Positions 7,049 through 15,300 of a stretch of DNA of 23,887 nt are shown here, in pieces. The stretch is taken from IMG/VR virus record IMGVR_UViG_3300017917_001331, positions 1 through 23,887 of that record. The stretch is one strand, 5' to 3'. Under the pieces are notes generated by a model. The model searched no databases. It saw only the letters and a list, made by a program, of their open reading frames with translations, and was not told where the DNA came from. The stretch's first letter is position 1; each line of letters starts with the position of its first letter. The position numbers and the translations under genes are program-made. This DNA comes from a virus.

Positions 7049-8506
7049 ATGGCTGTAGCCAGATTATTAATTAAAGACGAAGTTAATGTAAAGATAGAAG
7101 GCCTGGATTTACATGAACGCAAAGAACTTAGTAATAAGTTTAAATACGAAATACCCGGCGCACGTTACTTGCCTGCTGTTCGCTTGGGCAGATGGGATGG
7201 CAAGGTTGGATTCTTTCAACTGGGCGGCAGTACCTACATTAACTTACTTCCAGAAATACTTCCTTACTTAGACAGCCGTGGATATGATATTGACCTACAG
7301 GATGTGCGTGAATATCGCACACAGTATGAGTTTGACCAAGTAACTGAAGAGACATTCAGTCACAAAGTTTGGCCAGAGAAACATCCAATGGCAGGCGAGC
7401 CTGTGGTCTTACGTGACTATCAAATTGAAATCATCAACAAGTTCTTAGAGAATCCACAGTGTATACAAGAAGTAGCTACAGGCGCTGGTAAGACACTTAT
7501 GACCGCGGCACTTAGTTATAGCTGTGAACCACATGGACGCACTATTGTTATTGTGCCAAACAAAAGTCTAGTAACACAAACAGAAGCAGACTATATCAAC
7601 TTAGGCTTAGATGTAGGTGTGTACTTTGGTGACCGTAAAGAATTTGGACATCAGCATACTATCTGCACATGGCAGAGTCTTAATATCTTACTTAAGAATA
7701 CCAAAGGTGGCGCAGCAGACATTACTATTATGGAGTTCTTAGAAGATGTTGTCTGTGTTATGGTTGACGAAGTACACATGGCCAAAGCCGACGCACTTAA
7801 AACACTACTAACAGGGGTAATGGCGCACGTACCTATACGTTGGGGGTTGACAGGAACTATACCTAAAGAAGCCTATGAGCAGGTCAGCCTACTATGTTCA
7901 TTAGGTCCTGTGGTAGGTAAACTCAGTGCCAGCGAACTCCAAGAGCAAGGTGTCTTGGCTAACTGCCATGTAAATATCTTACAACTTGTAGATCATGTGG
8001 AATACCGAGACTATCAATCAGAGCTACGCTATCTATTAGAAACAGACGCACGCTTAGACTATATTGCACAGTTGGTAGAGTCAATTAGATCATCTGGTAA
8101 TACTCTTATCTTGGTAGATCGTATAGCGCCAGGTCGAGCCTTGGTGGAAAAGATTCGTGACGCAGTATTTGTTTCGGGAGGAACCAAAGCAGATGAACGC
8201 AAAGAAACCTATGACGATGTGGCAACAAGTGAAGACAAAGTTATTGTCGCCACGTACGGTGTTGCCGCTGTTGGCATTAACATCCCTCGTATTTTTAATT
8301 TGGTTCTGGTGGAACCTGGCAAAAGTTTTGTCAGAGTTATTCAAAGCATAGGCCGCGGTATCCGCAAGGCTGAAGACAAAGATTTTGTTCAAATATGGGA
8401 CATAACCAGTACCTGCAAGTTCGCCAAACGGCACCTTACAACACGTAAGAAGTTTTATACGGAAGCAAACTATCCGTACCAAGTAGAAAAAGTGGAGTGG
8501 CAATAA
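7049..8506 (+). CDS. uvsW: UvsW-type superfamily 2 DNA helicase
   Basis: The 485 residues match the size of T4 UvsW (about 500), an ATP-driven enzyme that remodels stalled forks, branched recombination intermediates and R-loops. An N-terminal substrate-recognition domain includes RLGRWDGKVGFF (about 46-57). The helicase core then follows: LRDYQ (Q-motif region), Walker A ATGAGKT (about 143-149), DEVH (motif II), LTGTI (motif III), a VATYGVAAVGINIP segment and QSIGRGIRK (motif VI). All motifs are intact. AGGA lies 11 bases before the ATG, which directly follows the TAA of the molybdopterin gene. The next gene begins right after its stop. It is a core replication/recombination gene of this operon. 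Confidence 0.93.
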   Translation: MAVARLLIKDEVNVKIEGLDLHERKELSNKFKYEIPGARYLPAVRLGRWDGKVGFFQLGGSTYINLLPEILPYLDSRGYDIDLQDVREYRTQYEFDQVTEETFSHKVWPEKHPMAGEPVVLRDYQIEIINKFLENPQCIQEVATGAGKTLMTAALSYSCEPHGRTIVIVPNKSLVTQTEADYINLGLDVGVYFGDRKEFGHQHTICTWQSLNILLKNTKGGAADITIMEFLEDVVCVMVDEVHMAKADALKTLLTGVMAHVPIRWGLTGTIPKEAYEQVSLLCSLGPVVGKLSASELQEQGVLANCHVNILQLVDHVEYRDYQSELRYLLETDARLDYIAQLVESIRSSGNTLILVDRIAPGRALVEKIRDAVFVSGGTKADERKETYDDVATSEDKVIVATYGVAAVGINIPRIFNLVLVEPGKSFVRVIQSIGRGIRKAEDKDFVQIWDITSTCKFAKRHLTTRKKFYTEANYPYQVEKVEWQ

Positions 8507-9007
8507 TTGTATATACTAACCTTAGAAAATACCGCGTATGAAATGAATGAGATACCGGATGAAGTAGATGATCTGCGTTTTGCAATATTAGATAACAGTG
8601 ATCCTAAAAACCCAGATTACTTTTTTATTCCTTTAATCTTTTTAGAGTCATTTAACAGCCCGGCCTTGGTATTGAACATCGGTGGTAATATTGTAAAGAT
8701 GCCTGCAGATTGGCAGATATTGATAGGAGAACCTGATTTTGGTGATCTAGAAGTTATACCTCTAACCAGTATTAATGATCGTGGATTCAGTGTGTTTACC
8801 TTTAATCCATTGGACAGCTTCAAACCGGTGTTTGAGCCCATAGAGATTGTGGACATATACCAAGACGTTAAATGGTATTTCCCTAAACTTAAACCAGGGC
8901 AGATGTTGGCAGTACCTATAGTAGAAGGGCAGAATCCTCGCTGTGCTTACTTTGTTAAAGATATCAGTCGTCAAAGCGAAGTTGTTGATTACGGAAAAAT
9001 TTGGTAA
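8507..9007 (+). CDS. Conserved-looking phage protein, 166 aa, unknown
   Basis: The frame opens with TTG at 8507 immediately after the uvsW stop. GGAG at 8494-8497, nine bases upstream, supports this start over an internal ATG at 8543. The protein is acidic and rich in beta-forming and aromatic residues (for example YFFIPLIFLESF and WYFPKLKPGQML). It has no transmembrane segment, signal peptide or catalytic motif that I recognise. It shares one base with the next gene (TAATG). Its place between uvsW and the gp62-like gene suggests a part in DNA metabolism, but this is position only. Confidence 0.75.
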   Translation: MYILTLENTAYEMNEIPDEVDDLRFAILDNSDPKNPDYFFIPLIFLESFNSPALVLNIGGNIVKMPADWQILIGEPDFGDLEVIPLTSINDRGFSVFTFNPLDSFKPVFEPIEIVDIYQDVKWYFPKLKPGQMLAVPIVEGQNPRCAYFVKDISRQSEVVDYGKIW

Positions 9008-9273
9008 TGGGCACGCTAAAACCAGGTGCAACTTATATATACGAGCGGATTGACGGAGTTGTCTATGCTCGAGAAGCAGGCAGTGACCCTAGTACTCGAT
9101 TTGAAATCGGTCGCGACTATGACCCAAAAACCAAGTCAGTAAGAGAACAGGTATTAGAAGATAAGATGTGGGGTGAAATTCGGCGCATGTCTCAGACAAA
9201 TCCCACTTTACAAGACGCCATAGATCGTGTTATAATGATATATAAGTTAAGCAAGGAATACAATGATGTTTAA
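9007..9273 (+). CDS. Small unknown protein, 88 aa
   Basis: I prefer the ATG at 9007, which overlaps the upstream stop as TAATG; a TTG two codons earlier is also open. The product starts with a beta-rich part (GATYIYERIDGVVYAREAG) and ends in a helical part (about 50-86). It looks soluble. Its end overlaps the next start by 11 bases. No family is recognised. Confidence 0.7.
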   Translation: MGTLKPGATYIYERIDGVVYAREAGSDPSTRFEIGRDYDPKTKSVREQVLEDKMWGEIRRMSQTNPTLQDAIDRVIMIYKLSKEYNDV

Positions 9274-9502
9274 CCCACTACAATTTAAAAAGAAAAAGAA
9301 ACGTGCTGTAAATCCAGATGCGCCACCTCGTCCCAACCTAATGTCACATGACAAAAAGTTACGCGAGCAAACTGAAGCATTTGATAGATTAATACGTATT
9401 GTTGAGCGCCAACAAGATGAAATCGAGCGCCTGCGCAGCGACTACCGAAGTATGCAGGCCAGTGTTGATCAAATTTTAAATGTCTTACGTAGAGGAAGAT
9501 AA
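9263..9502 (+). CDS. Small basic coiled-coil protein, 79 aa
   Basis: The protein has a very basic N-terminus (FKKKKKR), a proline-rich linker (PDAPPRPN), then a coiled coil from about residue 29 to the end with regular leucine/isoleucine/valine spacing. AAGGAA at 9253-9258 is four bases from the first ATG and seven from a second ATG at 9266, so translation may really start at 9266. A basic head on a coiled coil suggests nucleic-acid or protein contacts, with no family identified. It overlaps the next gene by one base. Confidence 0.7.
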   Translation: MMFNPLQFKKKKKRAVNPDAPPRPNLMSHDKKLREQTEAFDRLIRIVERQQDEIERLRSDYRSMQASVDQILNVLRRGR

Positions 9503-10014
9503 TGGCTACTGATTACAATAGCCCACTTTACATCGGTAACGAAATGGCTGCGTTTGATCGTAAAGATCGTGCATACTATGATAAGTTTACTGATGAAGAA
9601 CGTAAACAATTCTCAACTTACTTAATGCTACGGTATGGTGCGAGTGTAGATGTAGATCTTAGGAAAAATCCTAATCTGACCAATGAAGATAAACGCATGA
9701 TTGAAGAATATTATTTGGTTCAAACAAATGAACGAGTTAATAAGTTTTTCTTTGACCTAAATAAACATCCTAAACTACAGTGGCTAATGTGTACATCAGT
9801 TAGTCCTAGTATGGGTCGACAAAACCATTACTGGCAAGCGGCAAAGAAACGTGAAGGCAGTAACAACAAAGCCGTTAAATTTTTAACAGAACAGTTCCCC
9901 CAACTCAAAGATGACGAAATCAAACTACTAGCAGCTATAAATGATAGATCAGATCTTACAGACATGGCAAGAAAACTCGGCTGGGATGACAAACGAATCA
10001 AGTCAGACTTATAA
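9502..10014 (+). CDS. Sliding-clamp loader small subunit, gp62-like (tentative)
   Basis: The 170-residue helical protein has the size and block order of T4-type gp62, the small subunit that works with gp44 to load the sliding clamp. It has a TYLMLRYGAS segment (compare FMVENALSQF in T4 gp62), then LVQTNERVNKFFFDLNKHPK, LQWLMCTSV followed by SPSMGRQNHYWQAAKK (compare YLMAAVPRGKRYGKWAK), and a helical C-terminus ending ARKLGWDDK. These matches are to remembered family patterns, not a database search. A Shine-Dalgarno (GAGGA, 9492-9496) precedes the ATG. No gp44-like ATPase is in the window. The replication operon context agrees with this call. Confidence 0.55.
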   Translation: MATDYNSPLYIGNEMAAFDRKDRAYYDKFTDEERKQFSTYLMLRYGASVDVDLRKNPNLTNEDKRMIEEYYLVQTNERVNKFFFDLNKHPKLQWLMCTSVSPSMGRQNHYWQAAKKREGSNNKAVKFLTEQFPQLKDDEIKLLAAINDRSDLTDMARKLGWDDKRIKSDL

Positions 10015-10687
10015 GTGTAAGTATTGTAGCAAAGAATACCGCAAGGAATCAACTCTTGCGGCGCACCTCTGCGAAAACAAACGTCGGTGGCAACAGGAAA
10101 AAGAAATAGGTGTACAGTTTGGCCTACAGGCATACCTACGCTTCTATGAAATGACACAGGGCAGTGCCAAACTTAAATCATACAGCGACTTTGTTGAAAG
10201 TCCTTACTACAGTGCTTTTGTTAAGTTCGGGCGTCATATGGTTGCTGTACGTGCAGTGAACCCAAGAATGTTTATTGATTGGGTAATCAGGGAAAACAAA
10301 AAACTTGATCATTGGACGCAGGAAAAAGTATATTTAGAATATCTACATCAATACATAAGAAAGGAAGCAGTACAAGATGCATTGGAACGAGCCCTTACAG
10401 AGATGCAAGAATACGTGGACTCTAACCCAGAAATTAAAGGAGGTCTCAGAGACTATTTTCGATACGGTCATAGCAATAGGATTTGTTTTCACATCAGTAC
10501 AGGTCGTGTTAGCCCTTGGATTGTGTTTAATTGCAGTTCAGGTATTGAGTTTCTTGAGTCGTTAAACGAAGAGCAGTTGGCTATGATACTACCTTGGATC
10601 GACCCAGACTATTGGCAACATAAATTTGCAGACTATCTTGCCGACACTGAATGGGTTAAGATGATACTTGCAGAGGCAGGACTATGA
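9986..10687 (+). CDS. Zinc-finger protein, 233 aa, unknown role
   Basis: I take the ATG at 9986, 29 bases inside the preceding gene, because the product then begins just before a clear zinc finger: C11-x2-C14-x12-H27-x1-C29 followed by a basic NKRRW stretch. An earlier TTG would add a poor N-terminus. The remaining 200 residues are mostly helical and aromatic, with no catalytic motif known to me. Such a finger in phage usually means DNA or RNA binding or protein contact. It overlaps the next gene by four bases. Its position next to the gp62-like and DnaE-like genes suggests a replication or late-transcription role, which is inference. Confidence 0.75.
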   Translation: MTNESSQTYKCKYCSKEYRKESTLAAHLCENKRRWQQEKEIGVQFGLQAYLRFYEMTQGSAKLKSYSDFVESPYYSAFVKFGRHMVAVRAVNPRMFIDWVIRENKKLDHWTQEKVYLEYLHQYIRKEAVQDALERALTEMQEYVDSNPEIKGGLRDYFRYGHSNRICFHISTGRVSPWIVFNCSSGIEFLESLNEEQLAMILPWIDPDYWQHKFADYLADTEWVKMILAEAGL

Positions 10688-10857
10688 CAGACCGAGTACT
10701 AGGAGAGCTTGTACAATTACGCAGTGATGTGTTATACTTAGTACGTGTAATTGAAAAGTTAGAAAAGAAAATCACACAACTTGAAAGCACAGTTAATCAA
10801 CAACGAACACAGCAACAGCAGGATCCTTTGCTAGGAAAAATAATTGAAAAACTTTAA
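10684..10857 (+). CDS. Short coiled-coil protein, 57 aa
   Basis: The frame starts at ATG 10684, overlapping the upstream stop as ATGA, and runs 57 codons to TAA. Nearly the whole product is predicted coiled coil, with Leu/Val/Ile at heptad positions through LYLVRVIEKLEKKITQLE. A glutamine-rich stretch (QQRTQQQQ) and a short C-terminal helix follow. It probably oligomerises or docks to a partner. It contains the Shine-Dalgarno of the next gene and overlaps it by 14 bases. Confidence 0.65.
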   Translation: MTDRVLGELVQLRSDVLYLVRVIEKLEKKITQLESTVNQQRTQQQQDPLLGKIIEKL

Positions 10858-11434
10858 CAGTGATATTGACATAGACTTTGCTGATCGTGATCAGGTGTTG
10901 ACATTATTAGATGTTACGCCTAGCAGTATTATTCGCGATGGCAAGTTAGTCAAACATAACACAGGTGTACATCCGACTGAAATACCTGTGGATCCGTTTA
11001 CAGGTTGGGCTAGTCTAGACTACATTGATGCAGAAGATCGAGGTTATATCAAACTAGACTTTCTAAATGTCAACGTTTACAAACAAGTGCGTAATGAAGC
11101 ACACTTAGTTGAACTGATGCGTGAGCCTGACTGGGCTCGACTATATGATCCAGCCGTATGTCAGCAGTTAATTCACGTGAACAATCATTATGACACACTG
11201 TTAAAAATGCCAGAGCCTGTGGATACTATTCCTAGACTGGCTATGTTCTTAGCAGTTATCCGTCCAGGTAAACGTCACCTAATAGGTCGTACTTGGAAAG
11301 ACGTAGCGGCTACTGTTTGGGATCGGGTTGAGGGCGAATATAGTTTTAAGAAAGCACATGCGATTGCTTATGCCCAATTGGTTGTGGTAAATCTTAACCT
11401 ACTCTGCGAACCAAGGTTATCGAACGACGCTTAG
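10844..11434 (+). CDS. Miniature DnaE-like (DNA polymerase III alpha palm) protein, 196 aa
   Basis: The start is TTG at 10844, with AGGA at 10833-10836 seven bases upstream. SDIDIDFADRDQVL (residues 6-19) matches the DnaE block carrying the two catalytic palm aspartates (here Asp9 and Asp11). IKLDFLNV (69-76) matches the block with the third (here Asp72). HNTGVHP (38-44) and FKKAHAIAYA (about 175-184) correspond to DnaE HAxGV and FNKSHSAAYA blocks. All three aspartates are kept in a protein about one sixth the size of DnaE, with no room for full fingers, PHP or clamp-binding parts. Whether it polymerises DNA is unknown; it may have been recruited for regulation or structure. It closes the replication operon, and its last 41 bases overlap a converging gene. 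Confidence 0.8.
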   Translation: MKNFNSDIDIDFADRDQVLTLLDVTPSSIIRDGKLVKHNTGVHPTEIPVDPFTGWASLDYIDAEDRGYIKLDFLNVNVYKQVRNEAHLVELMREPDWARLYDPAVCQQLIHVNNHYDTLLKMPEPVDTIPRLAMFLAVIRPGKRHLIGRTWKDVAATVWDRVEGEYSFKKAHAIAYAQLVVVNLNLLCEPRLSNDA

Positions 11435-11768
11435 ATCTCTTCTGCGCTATTTCTTTTAAACTGACGTAGGGACCGTGATGTATTTCAACGTCCTTACTGT
11501 TGAATGTTTTCAGGCAAACTCTAAATTCTACCCAATCTTGTTTTAAAAACACATTAATAGGCACAAGCCTATTGCTTTCCCACCACCACTGATCTGCTAA
11601 CTCTAAAAATCTTGTTTTTTGTTCTAGGGTTTTAAGCAAACTGAAATCATATATAGTCGTTATGATTTCGTCAGAGTTTTGAATGATGCCGATATACTCG
11701 TTACCGCCGTAGGTAAGATAGCTGATAAAAGGGTATTGATTTAATAAATTCTTGATACTATCTTCCAT
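11394..11768 (-). CDS. Conserved-looking phage protein, 124 aa, unknown
   Basis: A complete frame on the minus strand. The sequence has a compact, patterned look, with TYGGNEYIGIIQNSD near the N-terminus, then ADQWWWESNR, CLKTFNSKDVEI and a basic RSKRRSITLVRR tail. This resembles a family of short proteins I associate with T4-like marine phages, without known function. It looks soluble, perhaps RNA- or protein-binding through the basic tail. It converges on the DnaE-like gene and overlaps its last 41 bases. Its start lies back-to-back with the promoter region of the tail-gene cluster. Confidence 0.75.
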   Translation of the reverse strand: MEDSIKNLLNQYPFISYLTYGGNEYIGIIQNSDEIITTIYDFSLLKTLEQKTRFLELADQWWWESNRLVPINVFLKQDWVEFRVCLKTFNSKDVEIHHGPYVSLKEIAQKRSKRRSITLVRRVG

Positions 11769-11777
11769 AGGACCCGC

Positions 11778-11785
11778 GATAAATA
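11778..11785 (+). promoter_or_regulatory. Candidate T4-type late promoter for the tail cluster
   Basis: GATAAATA lies 18 bases before the ATG at 11803. T4 late promoters have TATAAATA at -10 and no -35 box, so this differs at one base. The same eight bases occur before the second fibre gene at 18004. The position before virion genes fits late control, but the motif is short. Confidence 0.45.
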
Positions 11786-11802
11786 TACTAAAGGATCAGG
11801 TA

Positions 11803-12303
11803 ATGCCCATAATCTCTAGTTATTTATATTCAAATATCTACACAGTTCAGATTTTGGACTACAATGATCCCACTATTGCTAACAGAAGGAATCCTGTCGT
11901 GTATCAAAGACCAATAGAAGTTTATCGCGGTGCAGATAATCCAATAACAATTAAATTTAAAAACCAAGATCAAAAAACAGCTAATATTGCAGGATTAACC
12001 TTTAGCGGTTATATCATTGACACCCATAGAGGCAATGTTGTGAGTAACGTTAGTGTAACCGTTAGTAACGTAGCTACAGCCACAGCAACCTGTGTACTGA
12101 CTAGCGATTTTCTAAACACGCTACCGCAGAACAGATATCATTTGGCATTCCTAAAATACAATGGTGTTTATGAAACTCCTACATACAGTGATGACAACTA
12201 CGGCATCTATGCAGAGTTAAGAATTAATCCAGGATACGAAACAGATCCGTTTACAAGCAGCACAACAGACTACAGCGGTAATGTAGATTTAGGTATAATA
12301 TAA
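11803..12303 (+). CDS. Small virion/baseplate-type protein, 166 aa (tentative)
   Basis: I choose ATG 11803, preceded by AAGGATCAGG. An upstream TTG at 11752 would overlap the diverging gene and the promoter. The product is beta-rich with no signal peptide. A PIEVYRGADNPITIKFKNQD segment (about 40-59), followed by GLTFSGYIID, resembles the N-terminal beta domain of phage upper-baseplate/receptor-binding-complex proteins. It overlaps the 1312-aa fibre gene by one base (TAATG). It is probably a structural adaptor of the tail-fibre assembly; the exact role is inferred from neighbours. Confidence 0.65.
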   Translation: MPIISSYLYSNIYTVQILDYNDPTIANRRNPVVYQRPIEVYRGADNPITIKFKNQDQKTANIAGLTFSGYIIDTHRGNVVSNVSVTVSNVATATATCVLTSDFLNTLPQNRYHLAFLKYNGVYETPTYSDDNYGIYAELRINPGYETDPFTSSTTDYSGNVDLGII

Positions 12304-15300
12304 TGCAGGCACCAAGAAGATTACAATTACGTAGAGGTAACACAGCGGCCGTTAGTACCTACTTAGGTGCGCCGGGCGAGCTTATTGTTAATACCGATAC
12401 CAATACCTTGATAGTACATGACGGATCAACAGTTGGTGGCGTTCCTGCTACAACAAACACGGCCGCTATAACCAGTAACATATCTGCACTGCAATCCGAC
12501 GTTGCTACACTAACAGCCAATGCAGGAGCACAAGCAGGGCAGATTGCTACACTTACAAGTAATGCCGCTGTACAAGCAGGACTAATTGCTGATCTAACAG
12601 CCAACGCTGGTGCGCAAGCCGGTGCTATAGTCACAGCCAACACAGCAATGAAAGGTTATGTTGATGCCGCAGTCGCAGGGATTATTATTCCTGAAGTATA
12701 CGGCAACGCAAATGTTGCGGCATATCTAACAACAAATCAATACGCTACACAAACTTATGTAAACACTGCTAACACTGCAATGAAAGGGTACGTAGATGGA
12801 CAACTAAGTTCAGTTGATAGCGCATGGCAGGCTAATGCAGGAGCACAAGCAGGTAGTATTGCTACATTAACAGCCAACGCCGGAGCTCAGGCAGGTAGTA
12901 TTGCTACATTAACAACTAATGCGGCAGTGCAAGCAGGACAGATCAGTGACCTACAAAGTAATGCAGCTACACAGGCTGGATTGTTGGCCAGTTTAAATTT
13001 CTATAACGACAGTAATGTTGCTACCTACTTAGGTGATCATACAGCTAAAACATTTGGCGGTAATGTAAGCATTCAAGGCAACTTATTTGTCAACGGTAAT
13101 ATCTCTTATGTAAACACTAACAGTTATGTAGTGTCAGACAACATTGTTCAATTTGCCGACAGCAATCCTAACGACAGTTTAGATTTAGGTTTTGTTGCAC
13201 ACCGCACAGTAGGCGGTACACTACAGCATACAGGTTTAGTTCGTGATGCTTCAGATGGTCGCTGGAAATTATTCAGTAACGTAGTACCTCAGGTAGGCAC
13301 AACTGTAGACTTTACTAATGCTGTCTATGACGAATTAGTATTGGGTAATATTTCAAGTCCAACTATAAACAATATCACAAGTAACTTAGGTGCCGTAAGT
13401 GGAAGCCTTGCCACATTAACAGCAAATGCCGCTGCCCAAGCAGGATTGATTGCTGATCTACAAAGTAATGCTGCGGTACAGGCAGGTGACATAGCTACTA
13501 TCTACGCTAACTTAGGTGGTGTAGCAGGTAGCATAGCCACTCTAACAAGTAATGCCGCTGTACAAGCAGGATTGTTGGCAGGATTAGAAGCTAATGCGGC
13601 TACACAGTCTGGACAGATTGTCACAGCCAATACAGCAATGAAAGGCTATGTGGATGCTGCTAATACAGCGATGAAAGGCTATGTCGACAGTGTATCATCT
13701 AACACCAGTTATGGTAATGCCAATGTAGGAGCCTACTTAACCACATACACAGGTAATATCGGCAACGTTTTGACAACTGCTAACGTAGTAACCACACAGT
13801 ACTTTATTGGTAATGGTGCTCTACTAACAGGCATCGTAGCCAGTGTGGGTACTACTTATAGCAACACAAACGTAGCCGCTTACCTAACTACTGCTAATAT
13901 CACAACCACTGGCAACATTACTGCCGCTTGGTTATCAGGTAATATATCAATTACTGGTAACGTAGTAGGTACAAGTCCTAATGTAACTATACAGGCTGGT
14001 AGCTACAGTTCAACATTTAACAATCAAGGCAATGTCATATTGCCAAATGTAGCTGTGACCGGCAACGTAATCAGTGGCGGATACTTCTTAGGCAATGGTG
14101 CTCTACTAACCGGAATAGTATCAGGCGGCGCTTCTACTTACAGTAACACTAATGTTGCGGCATATTTAACCACAGGACTTAATGGTACTGCTCCACAGAT
14201 ACAATTAACCAATGCTACCAGCAATTATATTAAATATAATAATGTCGGTGTTGGAGCTCCAACGTTTACCACATCCAATGTAGGCACTAGAATAATATAT
14301 TGGTCATCTGTTGATGCGACTACTGCCGACTATGCTGTAGGTATTGACGCAGGAGTTCTATGGCATGGTATTCCACGTGCGACCTCAGGATTCGCATTCA
14401 AATGGTACGCTGGTACTACTCAGATTGCTAGCTTAGAAGGCACCGGAAATCTAACGGTTTCAGGTAATGTTTCAGCTACTAACTTTATTGGTAACGGCGC
14501 ACTATTAACAGGTATAGTATCGGGTGGTGGTACTACCTACAGCAACGCAAACGTAGCTAGTTACTTGCCAACCTATTCAGGCAACTTATCTGCTGGTGGC
14601 TATGTTGGTATTGCTGGACAAGATGGTACCACAGTGGTTGATTTCCAAACAGGTGCTGGTACTAATCAAATTATTACTTTAGGCAGTAACTATACCTTTA
14701 GTATCAAAGCAGGCGACGGCGCCAGCAACCGAGGCAGTCTTGTATTAGAATCTGGTAGAAACACACGTGTAAGAGTAAACGGCAGTGGTAGCAACGTATT
14801 AATCACAGCAGGTAATGGTACACAATCTAACACATGGACGTTTGCCAACACGGGTGTATTAACATTCCCAGACGGTACAACACAATCAACAGCAGCCTCA
14901 AGCTACAGTAATGTAAATGTTCAAGCATATCTATCAGGAAGTGTAACTGGTATAGTTCCAGCCAGTGCCTACTCAAATAATCTGGGCACAAACGTTAAAC
15001 CGTGGGGTAACTTCTTTACCTACAACATGGAATTAGCGGGCGGCTACTTAAAAACAGGTGGCACTGGCGGTATATCGGGACAAGTTCTAAAATCAACAGG
15101 TGATGTAAATCCTCCGGCTTGGAGTAATATTGCTGACATAATTAGTGGAAGTACTGGTAACTTTACATTCCCTGCTAACGTTACAGCAACTTATTTTGTA
15201 GGTAACATAACCAACGCCTCAGGCAATGTCTACACTGTGGGCAACGCTGTTATTGGCGTAAGTGGTTACACAGTATTGCCAACCACTATAGCACAGTTCA

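Noticed and set aside
8090-8503. Minus-strand frame of 137 codons and a plus-strand 64-codon frame inside uvsW
   Set aside because: The uvsW helicase motifs run through the region in one frame. The alternatives have no motif or ribosome-binding site.
12359-12643. Minus-strand frame of 94 codons inside the first fibre
   Set aside because: It is open only because the opposite strand is a repetitive Ala/Gln/Gly-rich coding region.
12487-13005. Regular 42-base repeats considered as a CRISPR-like array
   Set aside because: The repeats are in frame, diverge at third codon positions and have no spacers. They are coiled-coil coding units.
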